From Pseudomonas viridiflava (GTDB lineage Bacteria > Pseudomonadota > Gammaproteobacteria > Pseudomonadales > Pseudomonadaceae), in assembly GCF_900590885.1 (NCBI RefSeq), contig NZ_UUON01000024.1, positions 186,001 through 250,000 of the forward strand: DNA of 64,000 bases, given 5' to 3'. Of this stretch, positions 52,119 through 60,586 are shown piece after piece; the stretch's first letter is position 1, and each line of letters starts with the position of its first letter. Both the position numbers and the translations under genes were made by a program. Below the pieces are notes generated by a model that saw nothing but the letters and a program-made list of their open reading frames with translations, was not told where the DNA came from and made no database searches.

Positions 52119-52889
52119 TCAGGGCTTGGCGTCCCGGTGCCTCCAGTAGCCGACCGTCACCTCGGACCAGTAGCCGCCGTACACGTCGCGCTTGCTGTCG
52201 CGGTTGTATAGGTGGTGCAGAATCGACCCTGGCGCCGGGTAGTGCTCCGGCTCAGTCTTCAGCACGCCGTCGGCCAGATAGATCGCAGCGTGGTTGGGAA
52301 CCGGTGAGCGAATCTGCATCAGCACCAGGTCGCCGTGCTGCAGCGTCGATACCTTCTCGAAGCCGGCGGCCGGCAGATTCTCCAGGTACAGGTTGCCGCC
52401 CTTATCCCACCAGCCGTCTTCGCGCTCGAAGTCGCCAAGCTCGATGTCCAACTCGCGGCGGTAGAAGTCGAGGATGATGCTCAGGCAGTCGCTGACGCCG
52501 TGCGCAAAGGCCCGGCCAATCAGCGGAGCCTGGTAACCGGACGGCGCAAAACTCACCATCTCGCGGGCGCGCACCACGTCGTCGTCTCCCTTTCGAACTT
52601 CCAGGATGTGCCAAGGCAGTCCCGATGCCTCGCAAGAGATGCGATCGGCCTCGCTGGGTGCTGCTGGGTAGTCCGGGTGGCTGTGCACCACTGCTAGGAC
52701 CGCGCCACGGTCCTCGGCCGCGGCGTAGTCCTCAGGTGCCAGGCGGAAATGCTCGCTGGGCGTCGAGGCGGTATTGCGGCACGGCACGTAGACTTCCTTG
52801 CCGCCCTCGCGCACCAGCAGTCCGCAGCACTCGCGGGGGTACTCGGCGAGCGCATGAGCCTCGATTGCTGCCTTGCTTGCTTTGTTCAT
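52119..52889 (-). CDS. Tail tip protein K (JAMM + NlpC/P60 peptidase)
   Basis: A 256-residue two-domain protein. The N-terminal JAMM domain (about 8-115) has Glu20 and the zinc motif His69-Ser-His71-Pro...Ser79-x-x-Asp82. The C-terminal NlpC/P60 domain (about 125-235) has the nucleophile Cys135 in HGVSDCLSI and the later NHAAIY histidine. In lambda, gpK acts during tail assembly and possibly in cell-wall penetration. Start ATG 52889 lies three bases after the L stop. Confidence 0.92.
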   Translation of the reverse strand: MNKASKAAIEAHALAEYPRECCGLLVREGGKEVYVPCRNTASTPSEHFRLAPEDYAAAEDRGAVLAVVHSHPDYPAAPSEADRISCEASGLPWHILEVRKGDDDVVRAREMVSFAPSGYQAPLIGRAFAHGVSDCLSIILDFYRRELDIELGDFEREDGWWDKGGNLYLENLPAAGFEKVSTLQHGDLVLMQIRSPVPNHAAIYLADGVLKTEPEHYPAPGSILHHLYNRDSKRDVYGGYWSEVTVGYWRHRDAKP

Positions 52890-52892
52890 GGG

Positions 52893-53576
52893 TTAAGCCC
52901 TGATCAGGCCGGCGGCCGGGAACGATCCGTACGGCAGCGGGTTATTGGCGCCGAAGCGAAGCTTGCAGCTGGTGAGCCGCCCGCCGCACTTGTCCTTGGC
53001 GGCATCGGTCACAATGATGTCGTTCTCGTCTGCCACCGGCGGCCCGTTGTAGCCGCAGTACGGCCCGCGATATCCACCGCAGGAAAGCCACCAGCAGACG
53101 TTGGCCACGATCTGGCGGCGCGGCAGCTGGACACCCTGGAAATCCAGAGCAGAAGCCAGTTCAAACTGGACCACCTCATTGTCTTCCGAGGCCTTGCGCT
53201 CGACGTACCAGATGTCCGGTGGAAACTCCTCATCAGGATCGGCCTCTGGCTGCCCATCCAGGTATTTGCCCAGCGTCCGGTGTCGAATGAGCTTCGCGCC
53301 CACCAGGTCCTCGAAATACAGCACCAGGGCGGTGATGAACCCGCCGACGTTGCCCACGGAGAGCGTCGGCGTGGGCTGCGCGCCCTGCCCGGTCATTTCA
53401 AAGCCGCCGGCCTTGATCGGCCACGGCGAGTACTCCAGGCCTTGCCAGAAGATCGGCGACTGCTGCGGGTATCCGTGAAATCTGTAAAGCTCGGCACCCA
53501 GCGACGTGGCATCGAGCTCAAATAGCTCAACCCACGCGCCGGGCTCAAGGGTCTGGATGTCGGCCGTTATCGGCAT
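52893..53576 (-). CDS. Tail tip protein L (lambda gpL-like, Fe-S type)
   Basis: A 227-residue minor tail protein. The family block VELFELDATSLG...YRFHG is at the N-terminus, and the C-terminal domain has cysteines 161, 166, 174, 197 and 204 in the CWWLSCGGYRGPYCGYNG and KCGGRLTSC segments; lambda gpL binds a [4Fe-4S] cluster there. GAGGAAAC precedes ATG 53576, which is chosen over the longer frame from 53609 that would run through a terminator. Confidence 0.92.
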   Translation of the reverse strand: MPITADIQTLEPGAWVELFELDATSLGAELYRFHGYPQQSPIFWQGLEYSPWPIKAGGFEMTGQGAQPTPTLSVGNVGGFITALVLYFEDLVGAKLIRHRTLGKYLDGQPEADPDEEFPPDIWYVERKASEDNEVVQFELASALDFQGVQLPRRQIVANVCWWLSCGGYRGPYCGYNGPPVADENDIIVTDAAKDKCGGRLTSCKLRFGANNPLPYGSFPAAGLIRA

Positions 53577-53593
53577 ACGGTTTCCTCGGGCAA

Positions 53594-53617
53594 TAAAAAA
53601 CCCGCTCATGGCGGGTG
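53594..53617 (-). terminator. Hairpin with T-run between fibre-assembly gene and L
   Basis: Stem ACCCGC/GCGGGT with loop CATGA-sized, followed on the minus strand by six Ts. It lies between the tail fibre assembly gene and gene L, just before the L ribosome site. Confidence 0.65.
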
Positions 53618-53635
53618 GCAGTGTTCTGGTGGCGA

Positions 53636-54004
53636 TCAGGTAGGCGCTACGGGGCGCTTGCTGCTGTCAGGGAAGTTGGGGTTGGTTTCGGTCCACTTGC
53701 GCAGGGCCAGCCAGTATTTCTGCCACTGCTGGGCTGTGCCGGGGATGCCTTCCTCGCCGTACTCGATAGCGGTGACATTCTGTTGAGCCTTGGGCATCTC
53801 GATCTCACGCCATGCATTTTCGATCAGTGCCTGTTTGGCCGTGAGGGTTTCTTGCGTAATCGCCCACGTGCCATCGGGCTGAGCTGTATAGTCGATGGAG
53901 TCTGGGCGCTGCTCCTTCATCAGGATCCATCCATCTGGAGCCCCATCGCCGGCTTCATCTACAAGCTGCTCATAGCCGCCTACTTTTGCGTATACGTTCA
54001 TCAT
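53636..54004 (-). CDS. Tail fibre assembly protein (Tfa-like chaperone)
   Basis: A 122-residue protein; the stretch DGAPDGWILMKEQRP and the C-terminal QKYWLALRKWTETNPNFP pattern are typical of tail fibre assembly chaperones (Tfa), which help fold and trimerise the fibre. It starts at ATG 54004, overlapping the stop of the fibre gene by four bases, so both move together. Confidence 0.82.
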   Translation of the reverse strand: MMNVYAKVGGYEQLVDEAGDGAPDGWILMKEQRPDSIDYTAQPDGTWAITQETLTAKQALIENAWREIEMPKAQQNVTAIEYGEEGIPGTAQQWQKYWLALRKWTETNPNFPDSSKRPVAPT

Positions 54005-55263
54005 TTGACTTTCCAGAGTTTTACTCGGCAAGGCACGGCCGCCGTCACCGTGCCGTTACCCGTCACGTTAATTGAACCGCCGGCATAAGAAGATCCGGCA
54101 TAGGTGCCAGCACCACCGACAGTGACGATAATATTGCCGTTATCCCGTTGAGCAGCTTGAACTCCGTAACCAGAAGTAGAGCCACCCACCCATCCGGTAG
54201 TACCCCATTCCCCGCCAACTAGGATTTCTGCTATGGCAATGACCCTGATCCCAGTCCCCCAGGGATTGGTAAGGGTATATCGGGCGCCTACAGTCGCGTT
54301 GGCTGGAGCGGCTTCCGTCCCGCCGTTTGGATAAAGAATAGCGTCGGCCCCACCGCTTGGCGGATCGATCCAAGTCCCTCCTCCCGACAAAACCTTGTTT
54401 TGATCACCAATAGCTGGCGGTGGAACCGAACCTCTCGAACCTGCTGTAGTGGAGCTTGCGCCAATCATTAGTGGCGCATCCCCCCAAGCACCGCCCCCCA
54501 AGAGAACCTTATTTTGCTCGCCTGCCTGCGGAGCGCGTACCAATCCCTTTTCGCCGGCGGCAACAGCTGTAGACCCCGTAAATACAGCTGTCCCTGTAGC
54601 GCTGCCAGTCCCACCTTGATCCACACTCAAGGGAGTTGTGAGCCCCGAGAGGGATGTAATATCGCTATTCGCCCCCTTGTTTGCTTTGTTTGACACAGAT
54701 GCCGCGAGGTCGGTGATCTGCTTTTGCAGTTTCCCGAAGGCGCCAATGATGGTGTCCGTTGCCGCGATTACTGCCGGGTTCGTAGTAACCAGTCCGGTGA
54801 GGACGCTGCCAAGGGTTCGCGCCAGGGTCCAGTACTTATTGACCGCGCCCTCGGGCACAGCGTCAGTAGACCCGGGCGAAGCGGTCAGCAGGACGTACTG
54901 CGTGCCGCTCCATCGATACTGGTTGTTGTTGTCGATAGTGATGTAGATCTTGCCGGTCTCGCCGGTCGCGGGCAGCGTGGCGAAACTCCCGAACTCGAGA
55001 ACGTCGTCCACGTAGCTCGGCAGTTGAACAGCCGGTACCGTGCCGTTGGCATCGAGGCCAGCCACACCATTTGGCTGACCCTTTTGTGTGGCAGGGATAG
55101 CAGCATCAGCCTTGGCCTTGGCGCCCTCTGCTGCCGCCTGAGCTGTCGCGGCGCGCTGGTCGAGTTCGGCGAAATTTGCGTTGATGACTTGTCCACCTGA
55201 ACGCAGATCCTGGCCATTCCCATCGTTCGGCGCGGAGCCGATGTTGAGAGGAACAATACTCAT
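54001..55263 (-). CDS. Tail fibre protein
   Basis: A 420-residue, Gly/Ala/Thr-rich protein with an N-terminal SIVPLNIGSAPNDGNGQDLR start and a central run of short repeated motifs (GEQNKVLLGGGAWGD, then GDQNKVLSGGGTWID). These repeats and the beta-rich Gly/Tyr C-terminus are typical of trimeric phage fibres. It lies between genes M and L, whereas lambda has its side-fibre genes after J. ATG 55263 overlaps the stop of gene M by four bases. Confidence 0.8.
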   Translation of the reverse strand: MSIVPLNIGSAPNDGNGQDLRSGGQVINANFAELDQRAATAQAAAEGAKAKADAAIPATQKGQPNGVAGLDANGTVPAVQLPSYVDDVLEFGSFATLPATGETGKIYITIDNNNQYRWSGTQYVLLTASPGSTDAVPEGAVNKYWTLARTLGSVLTGLVTTNPAVIAATDTIIGAFGKLQKQITDLAASVSNKANKGANSDITSLSGLTTPLSVDQGGTGSATGTAVFTGSTAVAAGEKGLVRAPQAGEQNKVLLGGGAWGDAPLMIGASSTTAGSRGSVPPPAIGDQNKVLSGGGTWIDPPSGGADAILYPNGGTEAAPANATVGARYTLTNPWGTGIRVIAIAEILVGGEWGTTGWVGGSTSGYGVQAAQRDNGNIIVTVGGAGTYAGSSYAGGSINVTGNGTVTAAVPCRVKLWKVK

Positions 55264-55598
55264 GGGTGAAATGCCTGTTCGAAGGTTGCGGCCAGGGTGT
55301 AGACGCTGCCGCCCTTGTTGCTGGACTGATATTCCTTGCACTTAATCAAAAGGTTTTCTCCGAATGGCTCGGTCCAGTTGAAGGCTGTGGCGCCTTTGTG
55401 TCGATTCAGGAAGGCCTTGATCTGAGCGATCTTCGTCTTCTGCCCCGTAAACGTAAGCGGCCATGACTCAGACTTGTTGTTGATTCCGTCCTCCGCCGCC
55501 TGCTCGTAACCGTCGCCGAATTTGGCTGACTTGATACGGAAGCTGGTGGTGCCGGTTGGCTCCTTATCTGGAGTCCACGTGAAGGTTTCCGTAGCCAT
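55260..55598 (-). CDS. Minor tail protein M (lambda gpM-like)
   Basis: A 112-residue tail protein. FTWTPDKEPTGTTSFRIKSAKFGDGYEQ at its start and FNWTEPFGENLLIKC in the middle are typical of the phage minor-tail family that includes lambda gpM; it lies directly after the tape-measure gene as in lambda. GGAGAG precedes ATG 55598, which is preferred over a frame four codons longer. Confidence 0.9.
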   Translation of the reverse strand: MATETFTWTPDKEPTGTTSFRIKSAKFGDGYEQAAEDGINNKSESWPLTFTGQKTKIAQIKAFLNRHKGATAFNWTEPFGENLLIKCKEYQSSNKGGSVYTLAATFEQAFHP

Positions 55599-55639
55599 AT
55601 GACTCTCCAAAAAAGGAACCTATACCGAAGCGTGGGTTG

Positions 55640-58600
55640 TTATCGACCGTTGATTGCCGCCCAAATTTGACCGCCAGGCCTCAGATCTCGGGCAATCTGC
55701 TCCTGAGCGCCCTGTTTCGCTGCCTTGGCGTATGCCTGCGCCACCGCCTGACCCTGCGCCTCGTCGGAAGCCCCGCCGCCCTGCCCATCGGCAACAGTGA
55801 AGTTCTGCTGAATAACCACCTCGGTGCTCGAACCCTGCCCGCTGCCAACCGCCATAACGCCAAGCTTGCCGCCGGCAGTACGCGTCAGCGGCATGATCGC
55901 CTCGTCGCCGGCTTCGCCCATGACCCCGGTCTTGCCGTTCGCCATGCCAAAAGCCGTGGGTTTGCTGACGACAGAATTAGCGAACGCTCCGCCATCGGCG
56001 AACATCTGGACGCCATTGGACCAAGCACCTCCAAGTGCTTGCGGAAAGTAGGTGCTGGAGTAGCCCGCCGAGGACGCTCCAAGGCTGGAAGAAGTCGCGC
56101 CGGCAGACCCTGCGGACATTCCGTTTCCCGCGCCGCCGCCAAAGTAGGCGCTTGCCGCAGAACTGGCTGCTCCGAACAACGAACTGAGAGCCGATGACGC
56201 CGCTTGCCTGGCAGCAATGCGCGCCATGTCAGCGATGATCGACTTGGCGAAGTCGGCAAACGAAAGCTTGCCAGTCAGCGCGAAGTTGACGATGGCGTCT
56301 TCCATGGAGCTGAAGGCATTACCGAAAAGAGTTTTCGTCTGCCCTGCCACATCCTTGGCGGAGTCCAGGTAGTTATCCCACGCCGCCGTAGCGCCGTTGG
56401 TCCAGTCGCCCTGGGCGCTCTCCACGTCCGCATAGTTCTTCCGGATCTGATCGGTGGCGGCCTTGTTCGCATCGGCAAGTGCCTGCGACTTACGCTTGAA
56501 CTCCTCTTCCGACATGTTGCGCGATGGGTCGGACTTCTGGTTGGCCAACTCCAGCGACTGCTGAGCAAACCGGTCCTGTTGGCTGTTCAGTTCGCCGCTG
56601 AGCGCGTTCTGGCGATCGCCCTGCCCTACGCCGAGCACTGCGCGCTGGCCCGCCAGTTCCAAGGCCCGTTGCTGCTGCCCTAGTGCCTGGACGTACGCGC
56701 TGATCGCCCGCTCCTGCTTGGCAAGGCGGCCGGTCTCGTTGGTCGCCAAAACCTCAAGCTGACTATCGGCATCCTTCTGCGCCTTGACCATCCCTGCCCG
56801 CGCGTCGGCGATCTTCTGGTCCAACTGGATGCTTTGCGCAGCCGACGTGGACTTCTTGCCCTTGGCGGCCTCAAGCGCTGCAATCTCTGCCTCGTAGGCC
56901 GACGTCGTCTGGTCGAGCTGATTGCCGATCAGCGCCTGGCGCCGCAGCAGATAGTCTTCCTCGGACAGTAGGCCTGCCTTCTGCGCCGCTTCCAGTTCCT
57001 TCTGGTAGTTTTTGTAGGTGTCGGTGATGGCAGCCAGTTCGTTCTTGGCGTCGTTGAAGCTGGTCAGGTCGACCTGCGTGCCGGCGGCTTTGGGATCCTT
57101 GAACTTGGCGTTGATGTTGGAGATGTTTTTATCGACAACATCCTGCTGGAGACGGGGATCATTCGGCGCAACTTTGCGGATATCCGCGAGTTGCTGCTTG
57201 TAGTCCTCAATCTCCTTTGTCCGCTTTTGCTCATTGGTCAACGACGACCTGGTCAGCGCATCAACTTTCGTCATTGCCGTGACCGCTGCTCCTTGGGCCT
57301 TGGCCTGCTCGCCCTCCCACTTGGCAATGTCCGCCTGAGCTGCCTTTTCGTCCTCCAGCATGTTCAGGCGGTTTTGCCTGAACTCAATCAATGCATCCTT
57401 GGACTTTTGGCTTTGGAACAGGCCATCCATGCCTTGAGCTTCAGCCAGTCCAGCGCGAGCATTCTCGATGTCTGAGTTGATGTCTCGGCGCCCGGCGTTT
57501 TTCAAACCGTCCGCCGCCTGGGCGACAGCGTTGTATGCCTTCTCCCAAAAGCTCAGGTTTTCCAGAATCTTCGGCGTGCGCTCGTTAATCGCGTCGGCGT
57601 AGGACTCGGTCGCCAGCTTCACGGCGCCCGCGTGGTCGCCCTGCTCTTCCAGCGCGGCAATCTGCGAGTAAACCGAAGCGGTGAGGTAGTGGTACTGCTC
57701 GTTCAGCGCCGCAGATGCCTTAACCGGGTCATCGGCGAGCTTCACGAACTCGGCAACCGTCTCGCTGACGGATTTGCCGGTGGCTTCCTGCATCGACACT
57801 GCGGCCTGGGTGATGCCGGTAAAGCTATCGCCGGCAATCTTTCCATTTTCCGCCAGCATCGCCAGCACCGCGGCGGCCTGGCCGGTGGTGCCCACCGTAG
57901 CGCTGACCTGCCGCGCCATGTCGCCAAGCTGCCCCGCACTGACGCCTGCATAGTTGCCAGTAAGGATCAGTGATTTGTTGTATCGGTCCTGCTCTTCGCT
58001 GCCCTTGTAGTACGCAACGGCCAGGCCGCCCACGGCAGCGGTAGCCAACGCCAGCGGAGCGATGATGGCGAGCAGACCAGCCGCACCAGCCCCAGCACCG
58101 GCACCCAACTGAGCGACGGCACGCACGCCGCTACCCCAGTCACCCGACGACAGCGCATTACCGAGTTGAACTACGTTTTCCTGCGCCTGACGAGTGCCGA
58201 GACGCAGTTTGTCGAATCCAGTTGTGGTCTTTTCGAGCTTGGCGTAATCCTTGTCGATCTTGCTCAGGGCAGTGTTGTACTGGTCCTGGCTGATACGGCC
58301 GGCATCCAGGTGCTTGCCCAGTTGCTCAACCTGCGTGTCCAGCTTGGCCAGTGCAGCGCGAGCTGGGTCGATGGCACCCAGCAGGCTGTTTAGGGCCTTC
58401 TGCTCGTCTAGGGCAGACTTGGCCAGGGCGATCTGCTGCTTGTCCAGCTGAGCGGAGATCTTCGCCGCCTCGGCCTCGCCATAGGCGCCGGTCTTGGTCA
58501 GCTTGGCGAGAGCTTCACGCTGCTTTGCCAGGTCCTGGGTGGTTTTGGCGCTGGTGGACAGCGACTTTTCCAGCGCCTGCATTTCGTTCATCAGCGAAAC

Positions 58601-58708
58601 GGCGGACTGCTCGGCCCGGCCGCCAGCCTTCGCCATTTCATCCAGGCTCGTTTTTGCCTGGATTGCATCGGCCGAGTCGATCTTGACGCCGAGTTCTGCA
58701 ATGTTCAT
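55640..58708 (-). CDS. Tail tape-measure protein (lambda gpH-like)
   Basis: A 1022-residue protein, mostly helical with long coiled-coil stretches (about 20-200 and 390-770), a hydrophobic Gly/Ala-rich segment near 205-235 that may cross the host membrane, and a Gly/Ser-rich C-terminal part with NFTVADGQGG. Its length sets tail length: by the rule of about 0.15 nm per residue, a tail of roughly 150 nm. It follows the G/GT genes as in lambda. Confidence 0.92.
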   Translation of the reverse strand: MNIAELGVKIDSADAIQAKTSLDEMAKAGGRAEQSAVSLMNEMQALEKSLSTSAKTTQDLAKQREALAKLTKTGAYGEAEAAKISAQLDKQQIALAKSALDEQKALNSLLGAIDPARAALAKLDTQVEQLGKHLDAGRISQDQYNTALSKIDKDYAKLEKTTTGFDKLRLGTRQAQENVVQLGNALSSGDWGSGVRAVAQLGAGAGAGAAGLLAIIAPLALATAAVGGLAVAYYKGSEEQDRYNKSLILTGNYAGVSAGQLGDMARQVSATVGTTGQAAAVLAMLAENGKIAGDSFTGITQAAVSMQEATGKSVSETVAEFVKLADDPVKASAALNEQYHYLTASVYSQIAALEEQGDHAGAVKLATESYADAINERTPKILENLSFWEKAYNAVAQAADGLKNAGRRDINSDIENARAGLAEAQGMDGLFQSQKSKDALIEFRQNRLNMLEDEKAAQADIAKWEGEQAKAQGAAVTAMTKVDALTRSSLTNEQKRTKEIEDYKQQLADIRKVAPNDPRLQQDVVDKNISNINAKFKDPKAAGTQVDLTSFNDAKNELAAITDTYKNYQKELEAAQKAGLLSEEDYLLRRQALIGNQLDQTTSAYEAEIAALEAAKGKKSTSAAQSIQLDQKIADARAGMVKAQKDADSQLEVLATNETGRLAKQERAISAYVQALGQQQRALELAGQRAVLGVGQGDRQNALSGELNSQQDRFAQQSLELANQKSDPSRNMSEEEFKRKSQALADANKAATDQIRKNYADVESAQGDWTNGATAAWDNYLDSAKDVAGQTKTLFGNAFSSMEDAIVNFALTGKLSFADFAKSIIADMARIAARQAASSALSSLFGAASSAASAYFGGGAGNGMSAGSAGATSSSLGASSAGYSSTYFPQALGGAWSNGVQMFADGGAFANSVVSKPTAFGMANGKTGVMGEAGDEAIMPLTRTAGGKLGVMAVGSGQGSSTEVVIQQNFTVADGQGGGASDEAQGQAVAQAYAKAAKQGAQEQIARDLRPGGQIWAAINGR

Positions 58709-58735
58709 CGACTCACCTTGAATAAGTGCCCGTGG

Positions 58736-59059
58736 TTACGGGCTGTTTTCCCTTTCCTCCGCCATAACGCGCAGGGCTTCGCCTTCCAGCACCTGAAGGT
58801 CAGGGAAGATTTCAGCGAGTTTCTTTTTCTTGATGCCGAGGAACCCGGCCACGTCGCGTATGCAGCTGTAGTCGAGACCGATCGCGCCGCCTGCGCCTGC
58901 TCGCCACTGGGTGGACATGCGGTTGAAAAGGAGGAAGGCCGGCCAGTTGCAGGGCCAGACCTCCACCTCTTCAACCAGGTCGCCAGGGGCAAGTCCGAAC
59001 ATGCCGATAATTGCGTCAGGCACGCCTGGCGAGTACATGGCGCGGGCGGCGTCAGTCAG
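58736..59059 (-). CDS. Frameshift extension T of the tail assembly chaperone (DUF1799-like)
   Basis: This frame continues the G gene after a -1 shift at 59059-59065. The fused GT protein would have 126 residues of G plus 107 of T (about 233). The T part contains PDAIIGMFGLAPGDLVEEVEVWP and a C-terminal LGIKKKKLAEIFPDL segment like the DUF1799/gpT chaperone part. An internal ATG at 59038 exists but has no good ribosome site, so production as GT by frameshift is preferred. Confidence 0.82.
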   Translation of the reverse strand: MTDAARAMYSPGVPDAIIGMFGLAPGDLVEEVEVWPCNWPAFLLFNRMSTQWRAGAGGAIGLDYSCIRDVAGFLGIKKKKLAEIFPDLQVLEGEALRVMAEERENSP

Positions 59060-59436
59060 TTTCCCAGGCGGGCCTGGCTGTAAGCGCCTTCGTAAGCCTT
59101 AACGACCGCCTCTGCGGCACCCTGGCAGGACTTCACGAATGCGACGATGTTGTCGTCGCTGTATTCGTCATCGAAGCCCCAGCCGACTACCAGGTCCTTG
59201 ATCTGGTGGGTTTGCTGCTCGGTGTCCACGGCAACCACTTCAGACCAAGAAGGCTTGTCGCCCAGCGCGGCCCGCGCCTTGTTCCGCGCCTCGTTCCATT
59301 CATCGAACAGAGCGGCAAGCTCGGTGCGATCCCGGTACTTGAAAGTGAACTCGACCTTCTCGGGTTCGCTGCCGACGATCGGGATCAGCACGGGCGCATT
59401 GAACGTAGCCTTTTGCGCAATACGGATCTTAGCCAT
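59056..59436 (-). CDS. Tail assembly chaperone G (lambda gpG-like)
   Basis: A 126-residue tail assembly chaperone; the FKYRDRTELAALFDEWNEA and IKDLVVGWGFDDEYS blocks fit the family. It ends QARLGN-stop; the last codons hold the slippery heptamer for production of the longer GT protein. Together G and GT coat the tape measure during assembly. It starts three bases after the tail-tube gene. Confidence 0.9.
   Translation of the reverse strand: MAKIRIAQKATFNAPVLIPIVGSEPEKVEFTFKYRDRTELAALFDEWNEARNKARAALGDKPSWSEVVAVDTEQQTHQIKDLVVGWGFDDEYSDDNIVAFVKSCQGAAEAVVKAYEGAYSQARLGN
59059..59065 (-). other. Programmed -1 ribosomal frameshift site (G GGA AAC)
   Basis: On the minus strand the heptamer G-GGA-AAC stands at the end of gene G, immediately before its TGA stop. 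A -1 slip makes ribosomes read GGG-AAA and then CTG-ACT-GAC, which enters the open T frame. This follows the X-XXY-YYZ rule and matches lambda's G-GGA-AAG position. Confidence 0.85.
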
Positions 59437-59439
59437 GGG

Positions 59440-60096
59440 TTACACCGCCGCCGTCAGGTAGCGGGTCGGCTCGGCCTGCAACGCCAAGCTAACGGTTCGG
59501 GTCAGCAGGTTGTTGCGGGACACCGCTGGTTGCTTGGAGAACGACGTGTAGGTGCCGTACAGCAGAGTGTCGTTGCCGGGCAGGTTGAGGCGCGCCGCTT
59601 CGATCTGCTTGCCGGCGTCCGCCTTCAACAGCACTCCGTTGAACGCCTGGGCCGGGTCATCGGCGATGGTGAGCACCATACTTGCCGCTGATTTGTCGGT
59701 GGGGATCTGCTTGCCTTGGTCATCCTCGAGGAACACCACATCCAAGTAGTTCTGTTCACCGCCGGAGAAGGCTACGTCGGAGATTTGCGGGATCTGCACC
59801 CAGGTCAGCACCTTGCGCATCGTGCCCGCGCCGCCAGCGACCGGATAGACCTGCGTGTCGGTAGTGTCGATGCCTTCCAGGGTAATCGCCGTTGCCGTCG
59901 CTGCCTTCACGCGCACCACCTTGCTATCCAGCTTGCTCCAGCCAGACGTCAGCAGAACAATATCGCCGGCAGCGATGGTGCCACCTACAACGGTGGCAAC
60001 GGCCTCGGCAGCGTTGCTGATGGCAGTGAACGCCAGTGCGGTCGCGTAGGTTGCGGCGTGCTGGAAGGTGCCGCCGTTCGGGAGTTTGTAGCCCAT
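59440..60096 (-). CDS. Major tail tube protein (lambda gpV-like)
   Basis: A 218-residue protein with the phage tail-tube pattern: MGYKLPNGGTFQHAATY start, a beta-rich body, and the block PQISDVAFSGGEQNYLDVVFLEDD near residue 105. It forms the tube of the long non-contractile tail. It precedes G/GT and follows a terminator hairpin. Confidence 0.88.
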   Translation of the reverse strand: MGYKLPNGGTFQHAATYATALAFTAISNAAEAVATVVGGTIAAGDIVLLTSGWSKLDSKVVRVKAATATAITLEGIDTTDTQVYPVAGGAGTMRKVLTWVQIPQISDVAFSGGEQNYLDVVFLEDDQGKQIPTDKSAASMVLTIADDPAQAFNGVLLKADAGKQIEAARLNLPGNDTLLYGTYTSFSKQPAVSRNNLLTRTVSLALQAEPTRYLTAAV

Positions 60097-60121
60097 GGGG
60101 TATTTCCTCTTTGCAGATGTG

Positions 60122-60144
60122 AAAAAACCCGCTCAATGGCGGGT
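60122..60144 (-). terminator. Hairpin with T-run between tail terminator and tube genes
   Basis: Stem ACCCGC/GCGGGT, followed on the minus strand by six Ts. It is almost the same hairpin as at 53594-53617. Confidence 0.65.
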
Positions 60145-60169
60145 CTCTGGGTTTGCCCAATGGGCGGGA

Positions 60170-60586
60170 TCAGTTGGTGTCGGCTCGGTACAAGAACGAG
60201 ACTGGAACGGTATAAGTTGAATCGCCCGTAATGCCAGGGCCTGGGTCAACTGGCGACATGGTCACCACGGTGACCGCACCCTTCGTGTCCCTGGCATATA
60301 GCGGGAACAGGCCAACCAGTTCGGTGGTGATCGGGTTGGTCTTGATCTTGCCGGTGCCCGCCGGCGCGATGATGCTGACCTGAAACACTCCGGTGTACAG
60401 GCGGTGATCGCCGCCGAGCGTGTTGCTTGCGGTATCCCCAGGGATGGTGAAGGCTCGCAGGTAGGTCTCGCCTTCCGCTGGCGCGTAGGCCGTGTTCTCG
60501 AAAACGATCTTGAGCTTGTCCGACCTGGCAGCGTTCCAGGCGATGAGCTTGGCCTCGTAGATCGAAGCGATGATTGCGTGACTCAT
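60170..60586 (-). CDS. Tail terminator protein (DUF4128/gpU-like)
   Basis: A 138-residue protein. The blocks LRAFTIPGDTASNTLG and YTGVFQVSIIAPAGTGK fit the DUF4128 phage family, which takes the place of gpU as tail terminator before the tube gene. Its start overlaps the stop of the previous gene by four bases. Confidence 0.8.
   Translation of the reverse strand: MSHAIIASIYEAKLIAWNAARSDKLKIVFENTAYAPAEGETYLRAFTIPGDTASNTLGGDHRLYTGVFQVSIIAPAGTGKIKTNPITTELVGLFPLYARDTKGAVTVVTMSPVDPGPGITGDSTYTVPVSFLYRADTN

Noticed and set aside
58728..58743. Hairpin GCCCGT/ACGGGC at the end of the T frame as a terminator
   Set aside because: No T-run follows it on the minus strand.
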